64,000 nt of DNA. Origin: Alligator mississippiensis. Taxonomy: Eukaryota; Chordata; Crocodylia; Alligatoridae. Location: positions 209,803,310 to 209,867,309 of the forward strand of contig NC_081827.1 in assembly GCF_030867095.1 (NCBI RefSeq), written 5' to 3'. Every line of letters starts with the position of its first letter. Positions within the stretch are counted from its first letter, which is position 1. The notes beneath the pieces are model-generated. The model searched no databases, was not told where the DNA came from, and saw only the letters and a list, made by a program, of their open reading frames with translations. Positions 25,122 to 38,634 of the stretch are shown here, piece after piece. The position numbers and the translations under genes are program-made.

Positions 25122-25678
25122 CAGTGATCCTCAACCAGGGCACCATGAGATACTTTTCAAGTTGCCACATACAAGCATGGTTAGATATGCAAGTATCTAC
25201 AAGTGATTCATAAGCTAAACCTTGAGGTTTTTAAATAAGAATTCGTAGAGCGAGTCCAGCTGTGCATGGAAGTTTGGTAGCGGACCTTGCGCTGCATGCT
25301 GCCTGAGCATGTACTGCTTCAAGTTTTTTTCTGGGTTTTTTTGTTTGTTTGTTTTTTTACCCCTGGATATCTAGGGGTCAAAAAAACCCCACAATGAAAA
25401 AAAATGGAGCAGCGCACATTCAGGCAGTGCACCCTTGCAGCACAAAGAATGCTGGACTGTATGGTATGTGGTGCTGCAAATGTGCTTGCGGCACCATATA
25501 CCATATGACTGTGCTCATTTGGATGTACCCATCGTGTCCTAAACGTTTTGGCCTGTTTTGGTCTTTCTCAGTTCTTTGAAATAGAATAATGATTCTGTTT
25601 TTCTGGCCTTTTCAAGTAAAGGCTAAGAGCTGACATTTTCAAGGGGTGCTTTGAGTCTAACAAGTTTGAGTGCCACTG
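25122..25678. mobile_element. Non-autonomous hAT transposon in ATF2 intron
   Basis: CAGTGATCCTCAACCAGGG at the left and ...TTGAGTGCCACTG at the right, with flanking octamers TTTTAGAG (25114-25121) and CTTTAGAG (25679-25686) that match 7 of 8. It is 557 bp. Inside is a 15-bp hairpin (25460-25474 with 25491-25505, one mismatch). No coding. Confidence 0.8.
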
Positions 25679-25686
25679 CTTTAGAG

Positions 25687-28600
25687 CATAAATCACTATT
25701 TAAATGATGGGATAAGAAAGAAAGCTTCTGTATGGTCATTTTTTCCGTAATTGTTTTCCAGAATATAATATCTTGAACCATTTATTGAAGGATGTTTTGT
25801 ACAGGTTGTTTAGAGAGACTTACTCACATTTATATGCACTTATGCACCTGCTTAAGGTTACTACTAAGAATAGTCTCATTGATTTTGGTTGAACTAGTCA
25901 CAGTAGTAAAGCTAAGTACCTATGCGGGTACATAGCATATTACAAAATATAAGGGTCTCGCTGCAACCTGGTCCAAAGAAAACTTTACTGGGGTTCCCTG
26001 TTCCATAAAAGTTTATTGGCAAATATGATCATTAATTACAGAAATAACATTAATGAAATAACATTTTTGGAGAAGTGGAGTGAGTCACCATGTTCACTGA
26101 TGAGTTTATATTTGGGTAGTTAATATTGCACAATAATAGGTCATTATTATAGCCTGATTCAGAGAGCAGTAATATAAACTTCTTGGTGTATTTGTTCTGG
26201 ATTTTATAGGTGAACTATATCTTCTGAGTACTGTTTCCTACTCAGAAATGCTGTATGATTTGATTATATAAAATCTTTTGGTTGTATTTCCATTTCTACA
26301 TCTCCGCAGCACATTCTGTGTCTTATAAAGGTTACACTTAGGTAATACTGTATTCTACTGACTTTTGTCATTCAGGTATGATTCAGGTGTGCTTATGCCA
26401 AGGTCCTGTTCCATTATAAGACATTAGTCTGTTTTTCTTTGTGTTAATTGCATATGGATACCTAGGCATGGATCCAGAAAGATGCATCTTTCATTCGCAC
26501 TTGGTGTCGTCTTGGTTTTGATTTTTCTGAGCTCAGCTTGTCCCTACACCACTTTAAAAACATTTAACATGTAAAGTTGCCACAAAAAATTTGCACTGGA
26601 ACAAGCACTGTGTGGTGTACACAACTCACCTTAAATGTTTGGTCATATTACTTTTACCTGTTTTCCACCACCAATCCTTCCCTGTTGTGGTGACACCCAC
26701 TTGTTGCATTTTTTTGTAAAGTAGACTCTTAAGTTTTTGTGGGCTAGGACTGCTTTCCTACTTATTTGTACCTCTAGCTCAACAAAACCCAATCTTTACC
26801 AGAGATTTTGAATGTTATTCTAGAACTTAATAAATAAGAATGGAAATGATATATATTCTGAAGTACAGACTGTCTTTGTATTAGTGGGATGTTGTTAACC
26901 TAGAAATTACAGTTCTTTCAGACATATCTTTATTATTTTCACAGGCAAGATCAAAGATAAATGCAACTAAAATACTAAAGAAATTAGAGGGGTTTTTTTT
27001 AGTTTTCTGTTACCAATCTGACAGGTCTTCAAATATAATTAATTCAGTTCCTGCTTTTTCACATAAAAATAAAACAAAAATATGAGTGAAAAGCAGCAAA
27101 ACAGGACTTGAAAGCAATGGGGTTGTTCCCTCAAACAACTTCTAATTCGTCTTTTTAAAAGTGATTGGATTTCAAACTGTTTGCCTCATAGTTAACTGAA
27201 GTACGGATGGGGTATCAATGTATATTCAAATAGGAGATAGAACTTTTAAAGATATCAATTATAGTATAATCATATTAATGTGAGAGAATATTATGAGACT
27301 TTTCAAGTTTGTGTCACATTGTTTCCAACAGTATCCTGTGTTAATTTCATTTTAGACTAACATGATTGCACCCTCCATCAGATAGTCCAAGTGACACAGC
27401 ACATTTTTGGGAAGATTGTTCAAGTGATATTTTTGATTACTTTTTGAAGGACTTTGCCAATCTGTTTTGAAGAATGTAAGCCTCTCCTAGTGTGATGGTT
27501 CTATATTGCAGATGTTCAGGAGTGTTTATTTGCATCAAAATGTTACCTATCTCCCCATTTCCAAAAGCAATGGATATATTGAGAAACAAACAAAATGATT
27601 TTTTATTCTTGCAGAACTAAATTATTTTTATATTTTCAGACCCTGTTTATCTTTTAGTCTTTATCATAAGTTGATGTCAGTGATTCTAGTAGCTTCAGTA
27701 AACAAATGTTCTGAACAAAATTTAATACGTACATTTATTTATTCATCTTTTTCTTTTAATCTCATTTTTGCACCCACTTTCTGTTTCATTTTTGAAACTT
27801 TCATTTGTTTGACCTTTTATCTGATTCATAGTTTCAGCTTGATTTTGTTTTTTGCATGAGCATGAGAAGTAAGCCCTTATAATAAGAACAGTAATGGCCT
27901 TTCTATTGGTTGTTCACACAGAGACCCTTCATCTTCCTTTTCAGCTCTGTCCCTCTTTTACCAAAGATATATTTTCATTGTTTCTCTGCACATGCCCTAG
28001 TCCTTTAGTTTTGCTGCCAGTGCTGGGTTTGGAAGCTGGAGTTTTTTGCACTTGTTCGTTTGATAGGACAAATATTGGTAGGTTCCTTCTTGTGTTTCGA
28101 CTTGGTAGGCAGAGTAACTAATCACCAGCTTTCAATTTTTTTTCTTCCTGTCCAGCTGCACTCATTCTATAGGCTGACTCCACTGTTTTCCTCAGTTTAT
28201 CTTTTGCCTCAGCTAGGCAGGTGCCTTTGGCCCTCATGCCTCAGTCAACCGACTGTTAGGCAGAAAATCCTGTGGTTATACGTACCCCGATATCTTCATG
28301 CTATTGCATTATTACCTTCCATCTTACTGTTCCCTGTGATCCATTGGAACAGGCACAGGTTTCAAATCTTCTTCCCAGGGCAGGCAAAAAGCTCTCTTGC
28401 AGCAAGGCACGTGGTTGCAGCAGCATGCTAGCAGTCTCTGGCTTTCTTTTCCTTCAGGTGGTAAATTCTCTGCCCTCTGCTCACATTTTGTCCGGGCAGT
28501 CACTGTTAAATGCTTTGACTTCTTGAGGTAGATAGCTTGTAATGCCGGTCTTCTGAGCACTCTTCATGACAGCTAGTATTTCAAAATTAATCCCATCCAC

Positions 28601-29106
28601 CTCTTCCAGGCTCACAGGCTTCAATGGTCTTTCCTCTGCAGCGGCAGAACCTGGTTCAGAAGATCCACTTGTTTAAGGATTCTGAAACACTAGAGAAATC
28701 AGCATTGAAGCCCCCCTCCAATTTCTCCCACAGTCTCAGAGCAGTTCTTCTGTCCTGTGCTGGAAAAAAAAATGCACGGGAGCTAGCTGTTAAAGACCCT
28801 GTAGCTGACAGGAGAATAACTGTTGGAAACCAGTAATGATTACTCTGCCTAGTAAATTTGAAATTGAATAAAAATCCTATGGTCAGGTTGTAGAAGTGTA
28901 ATTAGCAAGTAGTGAAAATCTCCATTTTTCATATATATTTTTAAAAATTCCTGACCACTTCTTTCCACTTTTGTATTTCAAATCTTATGATAGTAAGACA
29001 CAGCATGTCTCTAGAGTTAGAGGTTTGGACATTCCTTTAATAATGACTTTTTTTTTAAATGGGAAGCAGTAAGTACTTATTTTGTTTCAACTCTTCTGTG
29101 TTTTAG
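25687..29106 (+). other. ATF2 intron sequence
   Basis: AT-rich intron with no gene, RNA or repeat that I can support. Confidence 0.5.
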
Positions 29107-29139
29107 GAAACTGAGAAAAGCTGTTCCAGCCTCATCCAG
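29107..29139 (+). other. ATF2: Candidate ATF2 5' UTR exon (33 bp)
   Basis: A pyrimidine-rich tract and TTTTAG precede it, and CATCCAG|GTCAGT closes it. Both splice sites are strong, and the segment lies on the right strand between promoter and coding exons. It has no Met codon. There is no transcript evidence, so it is only a candidate. Confidence 0.35.
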
Positions 29140-30242
29140 GTCAGTATAGTTGTGACATTTTCTTTAAACTGCAAATACTATTTTTTACTTTTAGTTAAGC
29201 AGAATAATTTGTGAGATTTTTCCAGGTACAATCTTATATAATTAAAAAAAATGAAAGTTAAGGCTTTCAGAAGTGCATGGTACTAGTCTAACTTTGTCCT
29301 AGAAATTTATAGGAACAGAGATGAACGAAAGCAGAGTTTATTTTAAAAACTTTTTAAAAGTAGATCAGTCATTACGCTCTTAAAGTATATAATGTTGTTC
29401 ATTTTGTTTTGATTATCTTATTCATCAAAACAGGCATCTTTGTACTAAAGATGAAACTAAAGCAAATGAACTTGGGTGCAAAATATTTTGCTATTGTGTT
29501 TTTCACTCTTTTCTAGTCTGCATTATCTGATGATCATACTTGTCATCATAGTCACTTGAATAGTTATTTTGTCATATTTTTAATCTTGGTTTATCTTTTC
29601 ATGTAAATCACAAAAATCATTGCAGGTAAATAAACCAGGAATTAAATTAATCTTATTTTAAAATGCATTTTCTTTATCGTCAGCCAAAGCTAACTAAGTA
29701 AACACTTTAAGGATATAATTTTATGCCCCATCAAAGGCAAGAGGTTGTCATTATCTTTTATTAAAATAATCTAAAATATGTTTCCAAGTGTGCATTTGGC
29801 CACTAGCAGTCATCAGCACTTATATGTTTCACTCTTGGTTGGGTAGCCTAGAGTCTCATAAAAATGGCTAGTTTCCAGAATTAAATGTAGTATTTACTTG
29901 TATGTTGTCAGCACATCATAATTTTCCTTTATGGACTACAACCCATACTGGTAGAAGAGCAAGAAGGACAAGTTAGTTTTGTAGCGCTCTGCAAACCCCC
30001 CCCCCAAAAACGTTCGATATAGTGTAACAAATAATCTGCTTAATGATCCCGCCACTTCTACTACTTTTTTTAAAGAGATTTAAAAACAGATACTTTGGCC
30101 TGATGAGCATGCTGTGCATTTTTATAGCACTTTGTATCTTCAGAGTACTTTACAAACATTAATTCATTAAGATTAAACATTAGCTTTTAAAGTGCATGTG
30201 TATTATGCTTGTTCATTCTGTACAGTGAAATTTGCTTTGCAG

Positions 30243-30284
30243 TTAAATGGCCCAGGAAGCTGCATACCATCTGATATCGATACT
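30243..30284 (+). other. ATF2: Candidate ATF2 5' UTR exon (42 bp)
   Basis: The acceptor TTTGCTTTGCAG and donor GATACT|GTAAGT are near-consensus. An internal ATG (ATGGCCCAGG, from 30247) would be an upstream start codon if the exon is used. Candidate only. Confidence 0.4.
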
Positions 30285-32669
30285 GTAAGTTTTGTATTGT
30301 ATGAAAAAATAATAACTTACTTTTTTCTTGCGGATTAGAAGCACTGTTTCTTGGCTCTAGACTCACCTATGCTATCAGCAGAAACCTTAAAGCTTAAAAT
30401 ATTTGTTTAGCTAATGTATATGGAATATATGCTTTAAATATTTTCCTAGATTGAAAAATGTGCAAAGTCTAGAGAAATGTTTTTAAATGTTTATTCACGC
30501 TATTATGTCCTTTTGTCATAGACCAAACAAACTGTGTTGTCCTGCACTGCTGTATTGAATAGGGCTTGAGTATTGTGCTAAATTATATTAAGCTGTATAA
30601 AGAAACATTTTATGCAATTAGAGTAATTGACAGATGGGAGAGTATTGCCTTTAAGCAGTTGTATTATTTATAATTTTATAAAATTACTCTTGTACACCTA
30701 CATTTAAGCATATGGTTATTGTCAAAGAAATGGAGGGAAATCTGCCTACAGGCACTATCGGTATGGTGCCAATAGCTAGGTAATTTCAGGAAGTTAATTA
30801 CACAGGTGGTATTGATCAAGGTCACTTGCTCTGCCTGTTTAATGTTGAAAGGGTTCTTTAGTTTACCATTCTTAGATGGATAAATAATACCAACCTGACA
30901 AGAATGGCTTACTAGTATTACAAAAGAACCAAACTTTTTTTCTCGTGTCTCCTTGGTATACCTTAAAAATTCACCTTGGTATCACAAGGTCAGATGTTTG
31001 CTTCCATGTTTCTCTTTCCTCCCTACATAGGAGTAACATCAAAGCATACATGTTATATGGGATCTGTCAATCCAAAACACAAGGTGTCAGCAGACAGAAC
31101 TTCATATACCAAATTCTTTGTTGTGATAGGCCGGAAAAGACCCCTTTGCCTGTGTATGATACCCTGTGAAAGAATACTTGATCTTCCATGGTCCAGTACT
31201 TCCAGTGGATACAAAATGGAGCTGTTAATGTCTTCTTTTTTGGTCCATCAGTCTCTTTAGATAGCTCAGTTCCTCTCCCATTTCACTGCATTAGGGTCAA
31301 GCTTCTTATCCTCACCTTCAAGAGTCTTTAGCTCTTCTCATAAGTGTCTCTGCATGTTAAAGACAGCTTTTCTGTTGTGCTTGATGGGCTAGTTGCGTTT
31401 GTCCCTTTGTTAGCTTTTCTAATAATTGACTACACATTTTCCCTTTGTTTTCCCTCCCATGAAGCATGCTTCTTGAGCTAATCCATAAAGTCATTGTCCT
31501 TGCATGTGTCCCCAAATCCCACTTCTGTCATGATGCTTAAAATGAATAAAATAATTATAGTTTGGTTAAGGGCAGATAGTTGGAAATTATCATTCAGAAA
31601 AAACGTTAAAAATACATGTATGTTTATAACAATGTGGGTTTTTTTATTATCTTAATCCTTTCCCCACTATCTGTCATATATCACTTGACATTTTAGATTG
31701 TAAATTCCCTGGAGCTCCCTGGAGCAGGAACAGTGAGTTATTATGTATTTGTGCATAATAATATAATGGGCTCCCAGTCTTGGTTTGGGCCTCTGGGCAC
31801 TATGGAGCCACAAATGATACATTGCATTTTTGGTAGTGTTTATAAACTGTATTCAGAGAATATTATAGTTTTAAGACGGACATTCAGAATTTAGGTAATC
31901 CTGGGATTAAGACTGCTTTTCCCTCATTCATCATACAGGATGGACATTGCATAGGGAGTAATCAGTGTTGTGTCTTGAAGGTGGCTGTTATTTGCAAGAA
32001 CTGTTTCTCACACGAAACAAGGGTAGAATCTACTCTTCTGTGTCTCTTGATTTCCTCAGGCTGAATGCTGACCTCATGGAGCAGGGGTAGAGTCTACTCT
32101 TCTGTGTCACTTGTACTCCCTCTCCTATTCTGCTAAAAGCTAGAGTTTTGACTGCTCAGCCAAAGTTGATTGCCAATTCATCAGTGGCTGTGAGAGGGTT
32201 GGGCAAAAGGTCATGTGGTATGCAAGTAAATATGGTATTCCTCCTAATAGTCCCCAGCATCTCAGGTAGGACACCTAAAATTGGTGTATACTTTTGACAA
32301 TTTCTTGTCTGTGTCTCATTTATCTGACAAGAGGAAATAAGAGAACCAGTTTACAGAATGGTTTTGAAGATAAGTTTGTTAAATTTTCTTGAAGCAATCA
32401 TACATTTTGGTAATAGTCATAGAAAAGCCCAGAAGGAGTGAATAGTTTGGCGCTTATTGCAGAGTGTGGTTGGTCTGCATAAACAAAGGATAGACGCGTG
32501 TAATAAAAAGACCTGCTTTTTTCTTAGGTCTGGGGAAGGGCACTTTTTACCCAAAAACTTGTCTAAATCCCTCTCAACCATGCAGCTGGTCCTGTGAAAG
32601 GTAGCACCCATAAAAATCTTCATTTTTGCATATTTCCTGTACCATCCTAGCTACAACATCATTCTAATA
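30285..32669 (+). other. ATF2 intron sequence
   Basis: No recognised repeats except a local 29-bp direct duplication (32021-32049 and 32085-32113, two mismatches) and a tandem TCCCTGGAGC pair near 31709. Confidence 0.5.
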
Positions 32670-33094
32670 CAGGGGCAGGCAAAGTCTGGCCCATGGGCTT
32701 GATTGATCCCACAACGGACTCCATTTCTCAGCAGCCCTTGCCCACCTTACTGCAGCTGGTTTCCATGGAGACCCCAGCAATGGCAGGTCTGTGACAAGGC
32801 AGGGCCAGGATCTTACGGGGGGTCCTGCGATCCGCAAGAGCATGCAGGAATGGATCATGGCTCTGCCCCAGCTCCGAGCCATGCTGTCACTGCTGCAAGA
32901 TCCCAGCCCTGGCCCTGGAGCAGCTCCCCTTGCCAGTGCTGCTGGGGCTGGTCTCCATGGAAATCCTGGCCCTGCACTGTCATGGCCCCACCACTGCTGG
33001 GGTCTCCATGGAAACTGGCTGCAGCAATGCAGGCAGGAGCTGCTGGGAAATGAAGTCTAGCTGCCACCCAGATCTGCCATTTTCCCTACCTCTG
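32670..33094. mobile_element. Non-autonomous hAT transposon in ATF2 intron
   Basis: Ends CAGGGGCAGGCAAAG and (right, reverse complement) CAGAGGTAGGGAAAA. Flanking octamers TTCTAATA (32662-32669) and CTCTAATA (33095-33102) match 7 of 8. It is 425 bp and GC-rich, with internal repeats of GGTTTCCATGGAGACCCCAG type. Non-coding. Confidence 0.8.
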
Positions 33095-33218
33095 CTCTAA
33101 TACTACCATAAAAAAGAGATGTCCTTTTTGATTTTTTTTAAACTTAAACTGAAAAAAATCACATGGAGTTATGCTGAATCCCATATGGGTGGTAAGGAGG
33201 ATTTTCCAATCTGTGGGA

Positions 33219-33265
33219 AGCTCTAGTGATTGTGGTCCACCCCACAGACCACAATCACTAGAGCT
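33219..33265. repeat. Perfect 19-bp inverted repeat with 9-nt loop
   Basis: AGCTCTAGTGATTGTGGTC (33219-33237) is followed after nine bases by its exact reverse complement (33247-33265). A second pairing, CTGTGGG (33211-33217) with CCCACAG (33241-33247), overlaps the loop. Confidence 0.95.
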
Positions 33266-36200
33266 GAGTAATTGTAAACACAGTAGTCCAGTATTTGAAC
33301 CAGCTCCTCAAGACTCCCGGGCTTATTCCAAGTCCATTCACGTGTGAAAATAATGATTTTCTTACCAAATCAAGGTAGATTTTCAGAGGGAAATATATTT
33401 ATCTAGTTTAACTAGATTTGTATTAAAAATGGGTATTTCTCAAATATTTTTATCATTCTGACATTTAAGGGATAAACAGAAGACATAAAAAAACTACCAC
33501 ATAATATTAGAGCTTACAAGAAACTGCATTAGTAAATGCTATTTCTGAATGGTTTAACTACTTTTAGCAATTTGAGTATTTCCTTCAGGAAAATATTTTA
33601 AAATCAAACTTCAGTGTATACAATAGTAACATGTTGTTTCATTTTCATAAAATGTATTTCAAATCATTTAACAAATGTAATAATCTTAGCCAAAAATCTT
33701 TTTATGTAACATTTTATAAAAATGTCTTTAATCATTTTCTGAATAGGATCCATATTTCTTTAAATATCACTACGTTGATATCCTGTGTGAACTTTAATTG
33801 CATCTTTGTGTGTGATTAATATTTGTGATATATTTTCCTTTTTTATTTTTTTCTGTAAGTGATGCATCAGGTTTATGATGTTTTAGATTAGAATGTCTGT
33901 GTTAATATTCTGTCTCTATAGGTCCTTTATTATATATCTTCAGCATACTAGTGCAGGACTGATGGATTGCATTCTGACAAAAAGTAACAGGTAGCAGAAC
34001 TAATTAAACTACCAAGGCTATGTGATGTTCTTTCTGCATTCAGATCAATTACTGACCCTGATTCTTACTCTTAACTTGAAGGAATACAAAATCTAAAGGA
34101 CAGGAATGAAAGCAAGTACACACCATATAGTACAGATTTGTGCTTCATTCCACTCTAACATTTATTTGAAATATACAGTTTCTTTGAGGAGGTGAAGCCA
34201 AAGCTGAAGAGGTTTCATCTTTTTTCTTTTCGTTCTTTTTTTTTTTTAAACAAAGTCACTCAGCTAGACACAGAAAGTGTAGTTGTCAAAGTAAGTGCTT
34301 TGAAACAGGTATTCAGTACATGTTACCTGCTTTGCCTTCACTGAAGTCCACAACAGCTCGCGTCCAACCATTGGGTCAGAAGTTCATATAATTCATTTCT
34401 GTTGTTCACACAGAAAAGTAAATTTTTAATTAAGAGAAGGCGCTTCGGTTAATCTTTTAAGGGGAAGAGTTTTGTGGGCTTCATTGTTGTATTCACTCTT
34501 AGAGAAGGGAAAGTCTCTAGTACTCTTTTGATGCTGAAGCATAATTTCTGAAGCTCTCCACTTCCCTTCCCTTCCCAATTTGCCCTTTGTGTTAGGCTGT
34601 TTTTTTCTCTCTTACATCAACTAGTCTGGAGGGGGATCAAGACAAGGAGGGACAAAATTGGATTTTTTCTGATTAACTTGGCAGTTATGGCTTCAGTTGG
34701 TAGAAATCAGTTTAATTATTTTTTTTAGAGCCTGCAAAGTATGTTCAACTATCTCCAGTATGGGAGTGACTCATAGAAAGAGATTTCCCAAAGTTTACCT
34801 AATTTATTTCAAGGCCCCAGTGAGTCTAACCCAAGTTAGAATTGAAATTGAATCAATAAAAAAATTTGGAACAAAGCAGCAGAACAGAGATAATATATTG
34901 TCTGGGGGAAACTTACAAGTATCCATTGTAATTCAGGAACATCCAGTATCCTTTCATTAGTATTATCCATTGATTTTACCCTGAAGTCAGTGTCTTATTA
35001 ATTTGGGGGTCTTTATGCTTGTCCCTGTTCCTGTGAGTTAAGAAGAATGATAGTAATATTAACAGACATCAGAAAGATATGCCTATCAATAGCCCATTTA
35101 ACCAAATTCTTTAAAAAACTTAGGATCTGTGTGCTCTTTGAAGAGAATGGCAGAATGAGCTCCTTCTGTCATTTGTATTGGCATTCCATCTGATGCATAT
35201 GTTTCCTTTAGCAGTGTAAAAGACTTTTAAATGTCTGCCAGCAGTTCATCTCTTCTTGGCTTATGACCTCATATGGTTTGAGTGTCCTCCCTCTGTTGAA
35301 CTTATATATAGAAGCAACACCATTCAGTGTCCTCAATGCCATATTTGTGTGCCTCCATATGATTATTGCCAGTGGCCAGGTCTCCAGTTCTCCTGTCTTC
35401 AGTCTGGGGAAGTCAAATGTTTTGTCCATTCATTGTTACGAAATAAATGTAGGAAGGGGGCAGTGCATTTTCATTTTGGAACATGTATGTTAACCGTGGA
35501 TATAAATGATGTATGTCCGTGAGGAAATGCCAGTGTATTAGATCTAAGTAGGTGTGATTGAGATTTCTTACATCTAAAAGGTAAATGCTGTATTAGGGAG
35601 AATACATGGCCTTTGGAAATGTAGGTAGTTCTAAAATCCTCATTTCCTTTTGTGTTCAAACTGATGGAAAAAAAGCCATCTTGATGGTCCACTTTGATCA
35701 AACTGTTTGCTTCATCGAGCAGATAAGCATTCGGAATTATCACTTTTTAAAACTTTTATGAATGGTACTTTACAATTTCTGAATGAGTTTCAGGGTCAAA
35801 TGAGTTCTATGGGGTTGTGAGTACTATTAGTTTCTTTACTATCTTACATCTTTTAATGTTAAGGCGGACTTTTGCATCCAAAATTATTGTCCGGTACCTA
35901 TCCTGTTCTTGGTTACTTAGACATTCTGTCTGGAGCTGTCTTTCCAACCATTATTCTGAAATAAATGAATTATGATGATCATTCTTTATTCAGCCTCAGC
36001 TCCTGCCTTTTTCCTTTGGCTTCATCATTACAGTTTAAAAAAAAAAATCCATTCTGAAGTGTCATTTGGAATGCAAAGACTCTCTTTGTAAAAAAAAATT
36101 ATTTGTCTCTGGTACTATGATAGTTGCAGGCATCTAGCTAAGAGAAATGTAATTAGAAGTAGACCTTGATTTTGTTTAGGTCTTACTTTTTTCTCAGTAC

Positions 36201-37339
36201 TATTCCAGTACTTTTCTTCTGGCTTCTTGTATTTTCTTTGAACTTTTAGAGTAATTTAAATACTTAGGTTTCCCATCTTATATAGTGCTTTTATCTAAAT
36301 ATAGGAGTTACTGAACCTCTTGTAACCCAAGGGAAATTATAGTCAGTTAGGAAGAAAAGATGTTTAATAATCCAAAACTTATTTAATAGAGAAAGAGTAG
36401 GGTGAAGTAACCTATCTGAAAAAGTCATTTTAAATGCATCTTGTATGTTACCATAAGAAAGTCAAATGAATTTATAGGCAGGGCAAGTGTACCCTCTTCT
36501 TTTAAAAAATTGTTTTCCATTTTATTAGTGAATGTTGGCCACATCATAGACTTGTGGTAAAGTCAGTGCAGAAACATTGTGTGTTGTGGACACACTGAGT
36601 CTTTTAGTTTGCGATAAACTGTTAGCCTAACTTGACTTGGAGTGATCAGAAAAGATTCTGTCTTTGGGGAGTTTTTTGCTTTTGTATAGATCTTATTTTA
36701 AAATGGCTTGGTATGTAAACCTATGCAATTACTGCATTTCTAATAACTTTTGAGTTGCATGCTGTATTATTCTAATTTTAAGTATACTCTTTATCCTCTA
36801 AAAAAAAATAAACCTCATAAAAAAAGAACTCCTGACTTATAGGCAGGATCAGCCTATAATTGACACCCCTACAGTTATGACTTTTGTACTTACTGTATTT
36901 TTGTGTTATGTAATAAAAATACCAGGTCAGAATTTTTTTCAGAATAGTTTTTATTTTGGAATGTTTAGTGCATTTAACACTTTAGGTCCTTTCCTTGGCT
37001 GTTTGACTCTTCCATAGGATTTTGGAAAGGGTACTAGCAGCTTGAGGCCTTTATCTCTAGTTACTGGCTCTGATTTAGGAGAGAAAGCTTGTTTGTTTTT
37101 TTAATTGAACATGAAAGTAGCAGGTTAACTTATAATTGCAACAAATGGTGTGTGAGGGCAGCTCCCTCATACCCCACCCAAAAAAGAAAAAAACTCACAG
37201 TATGACTTCTTTTATTACGAATTCTAAGGACAACAAAGCATGGTGTATCACAAGTAGAATTGCTACTGCTATTGCCCAAGAGCCCTTAAGAGACTTAATT
37301 GAAAAATATTTTATTTAAACAATAGAAAGTAGTAGTTAT
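33266..37339 (+). other. ATF2 intron sequence
   Basis: AT-rich, with short A/T homopolymers. No supportable gene, RNA or repeat. Confidence 0.5.
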
Positions 37340-37580
37340 TCATAGATTTCATAGACATTAGGGCTGGAAGGGACCTCGGAAGATCATCGAGTCCAGCCCC
37401 CCGCCCAAAGGGCAGGACGTCAGCTGGGGTCATAGGATCCCAGCAAGGTAAGCATCCAGTTTCATCTTGAAGGTGTTCAATGAAGGCACTTGAACAACCT
37501 CCGGCGGCAGGCTGTTCCAGACCTTGGGGGCTCGGACAGTAAAGAAATTCTTCCTTATGTCCAGCCTGAAACGATCTTGT
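37340..37580 (-). mobile_element. CR1 LINE 3'-tail fragment
   Basis: TTCATAGACATTAGGGCTGG, AAGATCATCGAGTCCAGCCC and CAGGCTGTTCCAGACCTTGG match the 12.7 kb copy closely. It is flanked by AGTAGTTATT and AGTAGTATT, which may be an imperfect target duplication. Confidence 0.88.
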
Positions 37581-38634
37581 AGTAGTATTCCTTAGATGCC
37601 TTGTCATTTTTATTATTTTGCATGAAGAAATTGCATTGAAATTGCATTGAAAATTAAAATTTTCTCATGCTTCTATTAAATTATTAAAAATGGAACTTTG
37701 AGGTAGAAAGGCTTTACTCTAGAAGTAAACTGAAGTATATCTACAGGGTAGGTAAAAATTCAATACAATTTTGACCTGATCCAAGAATTATATAATTTTC
37801 CTAGTGATATTACAAGGGTATAACTACATTTTATTGTTTCATTTCCATAACAGTAATTAGTCTGTTTCTTTTAATTATAGTTTATTGCCATGAAAAGGAG
37901 GACGTGATAAGGTGTTCACCTTATAAAATTTGGCTTACGTATGAAATCTGGCAGGTATATACATTTGTGTATATGTGTAAGTATGTAGAGCATTGCTAAG
38001 TATAGTAAAGATCTACTGACACCTTGTTGAGCATATTTTAAGGTAAATGCTAGTGTTGTTTTTCTGAAGGAGTCTTAAAATGTATATTTTTGTATTTACA
38101 CTTAAGAACTGTATATATGCTGTGGAGATGTGCATGGGCATCATAACCCTGTGGAGTTTAACAGCATTGAGAAAATAAGGGAGTGAATGATTTGCTGTGG
38201 ATGACTAATTCTTGTTTCTTCACTATTATTTGCTATTTTCCTCTGTTTTTAGAAATCTGGTAATTACATTATATTTTTATTTCAGTCAGCTACCTCAGTG
38301 ACATTTTGTGGATCATATTTTACAGGTTAATTTTGCATTGTGTTCAATTGCTTTCTTGTATTGCTTCCTTTTAAAATTAAGATGCATGCTCAAAATCTGT
38401 TATGTATCTGTTTGGATTTGTGTATCTCCCTCACTGGGCTTGGAAATGTACCTCCATTTCTTACCAGATACTTAGATAACTCTCACTGCAGTCTGAAGAC
38501 AAAGAGCAGGTCTTGCTTCTGGAATACTAAATGCTGAAGTACTTTTTATAGCCCAGGGCTTTTCTAGGTTGATATGCTGATAAAGTTTCAATTACTACAA
38601 ATATTTTGAGAAGTCTTTTATCCTTTCAACTTAG
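37581..38634 (+). other. ATF2 intron sequence before first coding exon
   Basis: Nothing recognised. I looked for a counterpart of the mammalian exon coding MKFKLHVNSAR and did not see one. Confidence 0.45.
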
